From assembly GCA_029263635.1 (NCBI GenBank), contig JAJUFY010000164.1, positions 1 through 5,357 of the forward strand: 5,357 nucleotides of DNA, written 5' to 3'. A program made the translations under genes and the position numbers. Shown here one piece after another: positions 1 to 5,301 of this stretch (positions are counted from its first letter, which is position 1; every line of letters begins with the position of its first letter). The DNA comes from Ectothiorhodospiraceae bacterium. GTDB taxonomy: Bacteria > Pseudomonadota > Gammaproteobacteria > Nitrococcales > AK92. The notes under the pieces were generated by a model. The model made no database searches. It was not told the origin of the DNA and was given only the letters and a program-made list of their open reading frames with translations.

Positions 1-1167
1 GGCGGCGCGATCTCCCTGGCGGGCGCGCTCTGCTACGCCGAACTGGTGACCTCGCATCCGCATCCCGGCGGCGAGTATCACCTGCTGTTCCGGGCCTACG
101 GCCGGGAGACCGGCTTCTTGTTCGCCTGGACCCGGCTGGCGGTGATACAGACCGGCAGCATTGCGCTGCTAGCTTTTGTTTTTGGTGACTATTTTCAGCA
201 GCTGCTGCCGGTTCCCGGCGGTTCGGCAAGCTATGCAGGCCTGGCGGTCGTGGTCTTCACCGCGCTGAATGCCGCCGGGGTCCGCAGCAGCCTCGGCACG
301 CAGCGCCTGCTCAGCCTGGCCACCGTGCTCGGCGTGCTGGCGCTGGCCGGCGCAGGGCTGCTGTTGGGCGGACAGCCGGTGCATCTTCAGGAGGCGCGCG
401 CTGCGGCATCGCCGGCCGGCCTCGGCATGGCGATGGTGTTCGTGCTGCTGACCTTCGGCGGCTGGAACGAGGCCGCCTACGTGTCCTCCGAGGTGCGTGA
501 CGGCGCTCGCAGCATGGTCCGCGCGCTGCTGATCGGCATCGTCGTCATCACGCTGCTGTACATGCTGGTCAACCTGGCCTACCTGCGGGTGCTGGGCGGC
601 GACTCGCTCGGGCAGTCGGAGGCGCCGGGCAGCGCACTGATGCAGGCGCTGTTCGGGCGGCCCGGGGCCGCCGTCGTCAGCGCGCTGGTGGCTGTGGTGG
701 CGCTGGCGTCGCTGAACGTCACCATCCTCACCGGTGCCCGCTGCAACTATGCCATGGCCAGGGACTTCCGGCTGTTCCGCTGGCTCGGCTATTGGCACGA
801 GAAAACCAATACGCCGCTGACGGCGCTGCTGGCGCAGGGCCTGATCGCCCTGCTGCTGGTGCTACTCGGCGCCTGGACCCGCAACGGCTTCGAAACCATG
901 GTCGAGTACGTGGCGCCGGTGTTCTGGCTGTTCTTCCTGCTGATCGGGCTGTCGCTGTTCGTCCTGCGGCGCCGTGAACCGACGACACCCAGACCATTCC
1001 GAGTGCCCGGCTACCCGCTGACGCCGCTGCTGTTCTGCGCAAGCTGCGCGATGCTGCTGTATTCCAGTCTCAGTTACACCGGAATCGGCGCCCTGGTCGG
1101 CATAACCGTGCTGCTGATGGGCGTGCCGCTGTTGTTTGTCGCTCGTCGCATGGAGGTGCGTGCATGA
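1..1167 (+). CDS. APC-superfamily amino-acid permease, 5'-truncated by window edge
   Basis: This is probably an inner-membrane secondary transporter for amino acids or related amines. The reading frame is open from base 1, so the 388 visible residues lack the true N-terminus; families of this type run about 430-480 residues, so roughly 50-60 are missing. The GTG at 46 is not a credible start, because the codons before it already encode the APC TM2 signature (GALCYAEL, then PGGEY near residues 23-27). Other hallmarks are FGGWNEAAYVSSEV around W155-N156-E157, resembling the LAT-type WNE segment, then a GARCNYAMARD segment, a HEKTNTPLTALL segment, and RPFRVPGYPLTPLLF before the last two helices. 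About ten hydrophobic helices are visible. The C-terminus is short and basic (ARRMEVRA). Its TGA overlaps an ATG at 1164, and the next gene starts just downstream, which suggests one operon. The substrate cannot be assigned. Family confidence is high. Confidence 0.93.
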   Translation, partial: GGAISLAGALCYAELVTSHPHPGGEYHLLFRAYGRETGFLFAWTRLAVIQTGSIALLAFVFGDYFQQLLPVPGGSASYAGLAVVVFTALNAAGVRSSLGTQRLLSLATVLGVLALAGAGLLLGGQPVHLQEARAAASPAGLGMAMVFVLLTFGGWNEAAYVSSEVRDGARSMVRALLIGIVVITLLYMLVNLAYLRVLGGDSLGQSEAPGSALMQALFGRPGAAVVSALVAVVALASLNVTILTGARCNYAMARDFRLFRWLGYWHEKTNTPLTALLAQGLIALLLVLLGAWTRNGFETMVEYVAPVFWLFFLLIGLSLFVLRRREPTTPRPFRVPGYPLTPLLFCASCAMLLYSSLSYTGIGALVGITVLLMGVPLLFVARRMEVRA

Positions 1168-1184
1168 GTTCTGCAATTCCCGGC

Positions 1185-1191
1185 AAGGAGG
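1185..1191 (+). promoter_or_regulatory. Shine-Dalgarno deciding the methyltransferase start
   Basis: AAGGAGG lies 5 bases before the ATG at 1197, a near-perfect anti-16S match. A second start at ATG 1164 overlaps the permease stop (ATGA) and has its own GGAGG at 1152-1156, 7 bases upstream. The 1197 start is preferred because it places MARK plus a hydrophobic run at the very N-terminus, as a signal peptide needs. Starting at 1164 would add 11 polar residues in front. Both sites look functional, so translational coupling from the permease through 1164 remains possible. Confidence 0.7.
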
Positions 1192-1196
1192 CCGCT

Positions 1197-2051
1197 ATGG
1201 CTCGTAAGGCTTTACTGTCGAGCGCGGCTGCGCCGTTGCTGCTGACATTCATGGCGGGTTCCGCCAGCGCCCAGTTCGATTCCCGGCTCGATGTGCCGTT
1301 CGTGCCGACCCGGGAGGAGGTGGTACAGGGCATGCTGGACATGGCCGAGGTGGAGGAGGGCGATCTGCTCTACGACCTCGGGTCCGGCGATGGCCGGATC
1401 GTGATCACGGCCGCCAAGGAGCGCGGCGTGCGGGGCGTAGGAATCGACCTGGACCCGCAGCGGATCCGCGAAGCCAGGGCCAATGCAAGGCAGGAAGGTG
1501 TCGAGGACAAGGTCGAATTCATCCAGGGCAACCTGTTCAACACCGACTTCAGCAAGGCAACGGTGGTGACCATGTATCTGCTGCCGGACGTCAATCTGCG
1601 GCTGCGCCCGCGCATCCTGAGGGAGCTCGAGCCGGGGACGCGGGTGGTATCGCATGCGTTCGACATGAACGAGTGGCAGCCGGACGAGAAGGCTCGCGTC
1701 GAAGGGTCCTACATCTACATGTGGATCGTGCCGGCCAGGGTGGCCGGAGCCTGGGAGTGGGAGACGGACGATGGCAGCCGCTATCAGGTCGAGCTGGATC
1801 AGCAGTTCCAGGAAGTGTCCGGCAAGGCCTGGGTCGATGGCCGGGCGGCCCATCTGACCAAGGCGGAGCTCCGAGGCGACCGGCTGCAGCTGACCATCCA
1901 GCCGGACGGCTCGACTGTCCCGCAGACCTTCACCGCGCGCTATGACGACGGCCGGCTGCTTGGGCTCGCCGCTCGCGAGTCAGGGCAGGCGGCAGAGGCC
2001 GAACAGGTGGCCTGGGTGGCGGAACGGGCGGAGGGCGGTTCCGGCGGCTGA
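1197..2051 (+). CDS. Class I SAM-dependent methyltransferase with Sec signal peptide
   Basis: The 284-residue protein begins with a textbook signal peptide: basic MARK, a hydrophobic core to about residue 20, and an A-S-A cleavage motif at 23-25 before Gln26. The mature part has a Rossmann-type methyltransferase core: VPFVPTREEVV at 33-43, motif I YDLGSGDGR at 59-67 (glycine-rich SAM loop), GIDLDP at 82-87 with D84 as the expected ribose-binding acid, and a beta4 region VVTMYLLPDVN at 123-133. The VPT and DLGSGDGRIV segments recall the FAM173/ATPSCKMT lysine-methyltransferase type, but the substrate is not deducible. From about residue 184 a separate beta-rich region follows (WEWETDDG, then LDQQFQEVSG), with a low-complexity Glu/Gly tail. 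It probably shares a transcript with the permease. An exported SAM enzyme is odd, since SAM is cytosolic; the leader could instead be a membrane anchor. The fold is confident, and the location is inferred. Confidence 0.88.
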   Translation: MARKALLSSAAAPLLLTFMAGSASAQFDSRLDVPFVPTREEVVQGMLDMAEVEEGDLLYDLGSGDGRIVITAAKERGVRGVGIDLDPQRIREARANARQEGVEDKVEFIQGNLFNTDFSKATVVTMYLLPDVNLRLRPRILRELEPGTRVVSHAFDMNEWQPDEKARVEGSYIYMWIVPARVAGAWEWETDDGSRYQVELDQQFQEVSGKAWVDGRAAHLTKAELRGDRLQLTIQPDGSTVPQTFTARYDDGRLLGLAARESGQAAEAEQVAWVAERAEGGSGG

Positions 2052-2075
2052 GGGGCAGGGCGCTTGCCCCGCCCC
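2052..2075. terminator. GC-rich hairpin between convergent genes, possible bidirectional terminator
   Basis: The 36-bp gap between the two facing stop codons contains a strong dyad. GGGGC at 2052-2056 pairs with GCCCC at 2071-2075, then an A/C mismatch, then GGGC at 2058-2061 pairs with GCCC at 2066-2069 around a GCTT loop. An alternative register pairs GGGGCA with TGCCCC at 2065-2070. There is no T-run on either strand, so it is not a canonical intrinsic terminator. Its position between convergent genes is the main argument for a role in ending or protecting transcripts. Confidence 0.45.
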
Positions 2076-2087
2076 AGCAAGTGCGCC

Positions 2088-3509
2088 TCAGGTAGCAGGC
2101 GCCAGAGCAGGTCGCGGGCGCCGACGATGCCAGTCGGTATGCCGCTGGAAAGCGTGGCCGGCCCGCACCAGCAGCGCCTCGTCCAGATGCCTGCCGATCA
2201 GCTGAAAACCGATCGGCAGGCCGGCAGCGGTAAAGCCGCCGGGCAGGGTAATGGTCGGGCTGCCGGACATATCGAAGGGCGCGGTAAAGCGCAGGGCGGC
2301 ATCGAGGCCGCTTGGTTGCATGAGCAGTTCGTCGAGCTCGCGGATGGTCGGGTTGCCGAACGGGTGTACCGGCGCCAGCAGCAGGTCGATGTGCTGGAAC
2401 AGCCGCCGCAGCTCGCCGCCGAACTGCAGCCGGGCATGGTGGATCTTCATCAGTTCCATCCCGCTCAGCTGCCGGCCGGCTTCGATCAGGCCGGTCAGCA
2501 CCGGCCCATATTCCGAGGCGCGGGAAGGATAGGTGGCTTCGTGGGCGATGGCCGTTTCCACGCCGCAATAGGCCGCCCAGTGCTGGTGCATTGCCGCCGT
2601 GCTCGGCGGCATGGTGCACTCGATGATCCTGGCACCCAGCTCGCTGAGCGCCTTGCGGGCTTCGTCCATGACCCGGGCGGTCTCGGCATCGCAGATGTCA
2701 TAGACGTAGCGCGGGTCGATGCCGATCCGCAGGCCTTCGATACCTGCATCGAGGTCGGCCAGATAATCCGGCACCGGCTCGTCCAGGCTGGTCGGGTCGA
2801 GCGGATCGGCGCCGGCCAGGACAGCCAGCATCGCACCGGCATCGGCCGCCGAGCGCGTCATTGGGCCGATATGGTCAAGGCTGGCTGCCAGCGGCAGCAC
2901 GCCGTGACGGCTGACCCGCCCCCAGGTCGGCTTCAGGCCGGTGATGCCGTTGGCGCCGGCGGGAAAACGGATGGAGCCGCCGGTGTCGGAACCGATCGCG
3001 CCGTAGCAGAGCCCGGCAGCCGTGGCGACGCCGGAACCGCTCGACGATACACCGGGCCAGTGGTCGGGATGCCAGGGGTTGAGCGGAGCAGGCAGCTCCG
3101 GATGGTGGGCAGCGAAGGCGCCTTCGGTCATGTGCAGCTTGCCGAGCATGATGGCGCCGGCCTCGAACAGCTTGCGCACGACCGTGCAATCGGTCTCCGG
3201 CACATTGTCGGCCAGCACTGTCGTGCCCCAGGTGGTGCGCACGCCGTCCGTTTCGCAGAGGTCCTTGATGCCGATGGGAATGCCGTGCAGCGGCCCGCGG
3301 TGCTCGCCGCGCGCCATCTCGGCTTCCGCCTGCCTGGCCTGTTCCAGCGCGATCTCCGGCGTGACCGTAAGATAGCTGCGCAGCTCAGGGTCAAGCAGGG
3401 CGATGCGATCCAGCATCAGCTGCGTCACTTCCACAGGCGACGCTTTTCCTGTCCGGTAAGCCGCGCCCAGCTCCAGGATGGTGGCGAACTCGAGGTCGTT
3501 GGTAGACAT
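2088..3509 (-). CDS. Amidase-signature (AS) family hydrolase
   Basis: A 473-residue, full-length member of the amidase signature family (GatA, fatty-acid amide hydrolase and bacterial amidases), which hydrolyses carboxamides through a Ser-cisSer-Lys triad. All three residues are visible: Lys82 in HGIPIGIKDL, the cis-Ser Ser155 in PGVSSSGSG, and the nucleophile Ser179 in SDTGGSIRFPA. The 24-residue gap from 155 to 179 equals that between Ser217 and Ser241 of FAAH. GLKPTWGRVSRHG at 191-203 and DHIGPMTRS at 212-220 are further hallmarks. The usual GGSS glycine pair is GV here. The start at 3509 is chosen over an upstream ATG at 3569 because an AAGGAG lies 7 bases before it. No signal peptide is seen, so it is probably cytosolic. 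GatA of the Glu-tRNA(Gln) amidotransferase is less likely, since no gatB or gatC is adjacent. The substrate is unknown. Confidence 0.93.
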   Translation of the reverse strand: MSTNDLEFATILELGAAYRTGKASPVEVTQLMLDRIALLDPELRSYLTVTPEIALEQARQAEAEMARGEHRGPLHGIPIGIKDLCETDGVRTTWGTTVLADNVPETDCTVVRKLFEAGAIMLGKLHMTEGAFAAHHPELPAPLNPWHPDHWPGVSSSGSGVATAAGLCYGAIGSDTGGSIRFPAGANGITGLKPTWGRVSRHGVLPLAASLDHIGPMTRSAADAGAMLAVLAGADPLDPTSLDEPVPDYLADLDAGIEGLRIGIDPRYVYDICDAETARVMDEARKALSELGARIIECTMPPSTAAMHQHWAAYCGVETAIAHEATYPSRASEYGPVLTGLIEAGRQLSGMELMKIHHARLQFGGELRRLFQHIDLLLAPVHPFGNPTIRELDELLMQPSGLDAALRFTAPFDMSGSPTITLPGGFTAAGLPIGFQLIGRHLDEALLVRAGHAFQRHTDWHRRRPRPALAPAT

Positions 3510-3516
3510 ACGGAGG

Positions 3517-3522
3517 CTCCTT
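3517..3522 (-). promoter_or_regulatory. Shine-Dalgarno of the amidase gene
   Basis: Read on the minus strand, AAGGAG sits 7 bases before the ATG at 3509. It fixes the start there and makes the 20-residue extension to 3569 unlikely, since that extension also does not resemble an amidase N-terminus. Confidence 0.75.
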
Positions 3523-3591
3523 CCTCGCAAGATGTCGAACGGTGGGGGAAAACCACTTCTTCCAAGCATAGTCGAGCAAACCTGGCGCAGC

Positions 3592-3620
3592 CTGAACCAG
3601 GGGCGGGATGCGGGTAAACT
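3592..3620 (+). promoter_or_regulatory. Weak sigma70-like promoter candidate for the DUF423 gene
   Basis: In the 167-bp divergent region 3510-3676, CTGAAC (3592-3597) and TAAACT (3615-3620) are separated by 17 bases and match the -35 and -10 consensus at 3/6 and 4/6 positions. The transcript would begin just before or within the inverted repeat at 3621. On the opposite strand the only -10-like hexamer seen is TATGCT (3564-3569), with no convincing -35. A promoter for each gene must lie in or near this gap, but neither is well defined by sequence. Confidence 0.25.
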
Positions 3621-3643
3621 CTGCAGCGTGGCCTAGGCTGCAG
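3621..3643. repeat. Perfect 7-bp inverted repeat in the divergent intergenic region
   Basis: CTGCAGC at 3621-3627 and GCTGCAG at 3637-3643 form a perfect dyad around the 9-base spacer GTGGCCTAG. It lies 33 bp before the DUF423 start and immediately after the candidate -10. It could be a 5'-leader hairpin or a regulator-binding site. There is no direct evidence for either role, and a GC-rich genome throws up such dyads by chance. Confidence 0.4.
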
Positions 3644-3676
3644 CAGCACAATAGTCGGCAATGGATTCAGGCGCTT

Positions 3677-4060
3677 ATGACACAGAATTCCCGCATCGCC
3701 ATCGGCGGTATCGCTTTGTTCCTGGCGGTCGGCGCCGGGGCTTTCGGCTCCCATGGTCTGCGCGGCATGGTGGCCCCGCCGCTGGTCGAGGTGTGGAAGA
3801 CCGCGGTGCTCTACCACCTCATCCACGGCCTGGGGCTGCTTGTGATTGCCGGGCTGCACCAGTTGCAGCCGTCGCGGATCCTGGCTCGGGCCTGGCTGAC
3901 CATGCTGGTCGGCATGCTGCTGTTCAGCGGAAGCCTGTATCTGATCGTCCTGACCGGCAGCCGCTGGCTGGGGCCGATCACGCCGCTGGGCGGCCTCACC
4001 ATGATGGCCTCCTGGCTGCTGGTGAGCTGGGCCGGATTCAAGCACTGGAAGGGTAACTAG
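3677..4060 (+). CDS. DUF423 family small integral membrane protein
   Basis: A 127-residue inner-membrane protein of the DUF423 family (relatives include E. coli YgdD), whose biochemical role is unknown. Four hydrophobic helices are visible at about residues 7-26, 42-61, 70-92 and 98-120. The family signatures are GAFGSHGL at 21-28, YHLIHGLGLL at 46-55, LLFSGSLYLI at 81-90 and LGPITPLGGL at 98-107. The length is normal for the family. The ATG at 3677 is chosen because MTQNSRIAIGGIALF is the expected N-terminus; an in-frame ATG at 3608 would add 23 unrelated polar residues. Only a weak AGG at 3669-3671 serves as ribosome-binding site. It is divergent from the amidase, and the methyltransferase follows 64 bp downstream on the same strand, perhaps on the same transcript. 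Confidence 0.9.
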   Translation: MTQNSRIAIGGIALFLAVGAGAFGSHGLRGMVAPPLVEVWKTAVLYHLIHGLGLLVIAGLHQLQPSRILARAWLTMLVGMLLFSGSLYLIVLTGSRWLGPITPLGGLTMMASWLLVSWAGFKHWKGN

Positions 4061-4106
4061 CCGTCGCCAGTGCCCCGACTACCGTCCGCGGTAGCGGCAT
4101 GACGGC
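4060..4106. repeat. Nested dyad between DUF423 and methyltransferase genes
   Basis: An outer pair, GCCGTC (4060-4065) and GACGGC (4101-4106), encloses a perfect inner hairpin, CTACCG (4079-4084) and CGGTAG (4089-4094) with a TCCG loop. It begins at the last base of the DUF423 stop and ends just before the next gene's Shine-Dalgarno. There is no T-run. It could stabilise an mRNA end or dampen read-through. Confidence 0.4.
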
Positions 4107-4124
4107 CGAGGAGATGGCAATCCG

Positions 4125-4889
4125 ATGAGCGGCGCTAGCACCGACAAGCGGAGAAACTGGTTCGATGGAGGCGGGAACGCCTACGCCCGTTTCAGGCCGG
4201 AATATCCTGCCGAACTCGCCGCCTATCTTGCCTGGGTGGCCCCAGACACCAGCCTTGCCGTGGACGTCGGTTGCGGGAACGGCCAGCTCACCGTGCGGTT
4301 GGCGGAGCATTTCACCGCCGTGATGGGGCTGGATCCCAGCACGGATCAGCTTGCGCATGCCACGCGCCGGAGCAATGTCGACTATCGGTGCGCGCCCGCC
4401 GAGCGGCTGCCGCTGGCGGAGCGCAGCGCAAGCCTCGTCACGGCGGCACAGGCCGCGCATTGGTTCGACCTGCCAGCCTTCTATGCCGAGGTCCGCCGGA
4501 TCGCCAAGCCCGAGGCTGTCGTGGCCCTGATCAGCTATGGCGTCCTGCGGCTGGACGACGAAGGCCTGGCAGACCGCTTCGTCCGGTTCTACCGGCAGGA
4601 AATCGGCCAATACTGGCCAGCCGAGCGGCAACTGGTCGACAGCGGCTATTCGACGCTGGACTTTCCATTCGCGCCCATTGCGCCACCGGCCATGGCAATC
4701 CGCCTTAGATGGAGCCTGGATGACTTTCTCGGCTACATCGCGACCTGGTCAGCCGTGCGTCGGGCACGGGAAGCCGGGCAGGAAGCCGTCCTGCATCGTT
4801 TTGCCCGCGACATCGCCCGGATTTGGGGCGACCCGACGCACAGGCGCGAAATCTCCTGGCCCATCAACATGCGTGTCGGCCGCGCATGA
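4125..4889 (+). CDS. Class I SAM-dependent methyltransferase, Tmt1/Crg1-like
   Basis: A 254-residue cytosolic small-molecule-type methyltransferase (Methyltransf_11/25-like fold). The order of motifs is FDGGGNAYARFRPEYP at 13-28, typical of this group; motif I VDVGCGNG at 46-53 for SAM binding; GLDPS at 68-72 with D70 as the ribose-binding acid; APAERLPL at 90-97; and AQAAHWFD at 108-115, equivalent to the motif just after beta4. WSLDDFLGYIATWSA at 196-210 is a conserved C-terminal helix of the trans-aconitate methyltransferase and Crg1-like proteins. The substrate cannot be fixed from sequence. The start is supported by GAGGAGA at 4108-4114, 10 bases upstream. No signal peptide or membrane helix is present. 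It is not similar to the exported methyltransferase at 1197 beyond the common fold. Confidence 0.9.
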   Translation: MSGASTDKRRNWFDGGGNAYARFRPEYPAELAAYLAWVAPDTSLAVDVGCGNGQLTVRLAEHFTAVMGLDPSTDQLAHATRRSNVDYRCAPAERLPLAERSASLVTAAQAAHWFDLPAFYAEVRRIAKPEAVVALISYGVLRLDDEGLADRFVRFYRQEIGQYWPAERQLVDSGYSTLDFPFAPIAPPAMAIRLRWSLDDFLGYIATWSAVRRAREAGQEAVLHRFARDIARIWGDPTHRREISWPINMRVGRA

Positions 4890-4937
4890 ATCATCCGACA
4901 GCGTTGATCCAGGCTGCCGCCCTGTAAATCGCTCCAA

Positions 4938-4973
4938 GGCACCGTGAGTCCACAATCGCGCTCGATTGGTGCC
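4938..4973. repeat. Bulged inverted repeat downstream of the methyltransferase
   Basis: GGCACC (4938-4943) pairs with GGTGCC (4968-4973), and AATCG (4954-4958) pairs with CGATT (4963-4967) around a CGCT loop. Ten unpaired bases lie on the left side. The pairing halves are contiguous on the right, so this could fold as one bulged hairpin. It begins 49 bp after the stop codon and has no T-run, so terminator status is doubtful. Confidence 0.35.
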
Positions 4974-4988
4974 GTGTTCGAGCAGGGC

Positions 4989-5019
4989 GCAGCCGCTCCG
5001 ATCATCGGGTTGCGGCTGC
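4989..5019. repeat. Strong 8-bp inverted repeat 40 bp left of the dif-like site
   Basis: GCAGCCGC (4989-4996) and GCGGCTGC (5012-5019) are perfect reverse complements. The 15-base loop contains a smaller dyad, CCGA and TCGG around TCA. This is the most stable hairpin seen in the 4890-5357 region. It may end the transcript of the methyltransferase gene, though no U-tract follows, or it may be an accessory DNA site beside the Xer site. Confidence 0.4.
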
Positions 5020-5058
5020 CAGATTCCCGCTGTCGAGCCCCGTCTACACCCACCCTTT

Positions 5059-5086
5059 AGTGCGTATAATAAAGATTATGTTAAAT
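5059..5086 (+). other. dif: dif-like XerC/XerD recombination site
   Basis: The 28-bp site has the dif architecture of 11-bp arm, 6-bp centre and 11-bp arm. The XerC-side arm AGTGCGTATAA (5059-5069) matches E. coli dif at 9 of 11 positions. The centre at 5070-5075 is TAAAGA, against TGTATA in E. coli. The XerD-side arm TTATGTTAAAT (5076-5086) is identical to E. coli. In total 23 of 28 positions agree, as remembered from the published E. coli dif. Dif is where XerC and XerD resolve chromosome dimers under FtsK control at the terminus. Integrative elements that exploit Xer, such as CTX-type filamentous phages, insert at the same sequence. The conserved XerD arm makes chance similarity very unlikely. 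Whether this is the chromosomal dif or an element junction (attL/attR) is open, and the unusual centre leaves room for the latter. Confidence 0.82.
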
Positions 5087-5301
5087 CATGTCTTGGCGAG
5101 GATGGCGCCATATGGGTTCAAGCGACGCTCCACTCGTCTGGCTGATCTAAGCGCGGTGCTCCCAGGCATCTGTGCGGTGCTTAGCTGTCAGATATGCGGT
5201 TTTTCTTACCCAGGAGCTTGGAACTATCTCGTTCCGCCGTCAGCAACGTGTCTGTGCGCTCTGGAGCAATCTCCTCCGCTTTGGGGCGATTCTCGTTGTG
5301 A
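5087..5301. other. Non-coding, less GC-rich stretch right of the dif-like site
   Basis: About 215 bp with no convincing gene. The base composition is visibly more balanced than in the genes to the left, and long frames here show about even use of A/T and G/C at third positions. Visible structures are the overlapping palindromes ATGGCGCCAT (5102-5111) and CCATATGG (5108-5115), a GGAAC/GTTCC hairpin at 5220-5235, spaced GCGGT repeats, and a T5 run at 5200-5204. The T-run follows an imperfect stem (GCATCTG at 5166-5172, CAGATATGC at 5189-5197) that could act as a weak terminator. It may be terminus DNA or the end of an integrated element. Confidence 0.5.
5153..5181 (+). repeat. Short direct repeat, GCGGTGCT twice, 21 bp apart
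   Basis: GCGGTGCT occurs at 5153-5160 and 5174-5181, and a partial copy GCGGT follows at 5196-5200. Start-to-start distances are 21 and 22 bp, close to two helical turns each, so the copies would face the same side of the DNA. This could be a protein-binding array or chance. Confidence 0.3.

Noticed and set aside
3510..3569. 20-residue N-terminal extension of the amidase to an ATG at 3569
   Set aside because: A strong AAGGAG sits 7 bases before the ATG at 3509, and the extension does not resemble amidase N-termini.
2064..3617. 517-codon plus-strand frame opposite the amidase
   Set aside because: It is a GC-rich antisense shadow. The minus strand carries the full amidase signature with catalytic residues, and this frame resembles no family and lacks a good start.
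3608..3676. 23-residue N-terminal extension of the DUF423 protein
   Set aside because: The family N-terminus aligns with the ATG at 3677, and the extension would run through the inverted repeat with a polar sequence before the first helix.
4733..5053. 106-codon minus-strand frame overlapping the end of the methyltransferase
   Set aside because: Most of it is antisense to a well-supported gene. The non-overlapping part has no ribosome-binding site and no recognisable domain.
4890..5058. tRNA-like segment suggested by GTTCGA near 4976
   Set aside because: No cloverleaf can be built around it, and no acceptor stem or anticodon arm is found.
5065..5070. TATAAT as a perfect -10 promoter hexamer
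   Set aside because: It is part of the XerC arm and centre of the dif-like site. No -35 match is seen at 16-18 bp, and the extended -10 TG is one base out of place.
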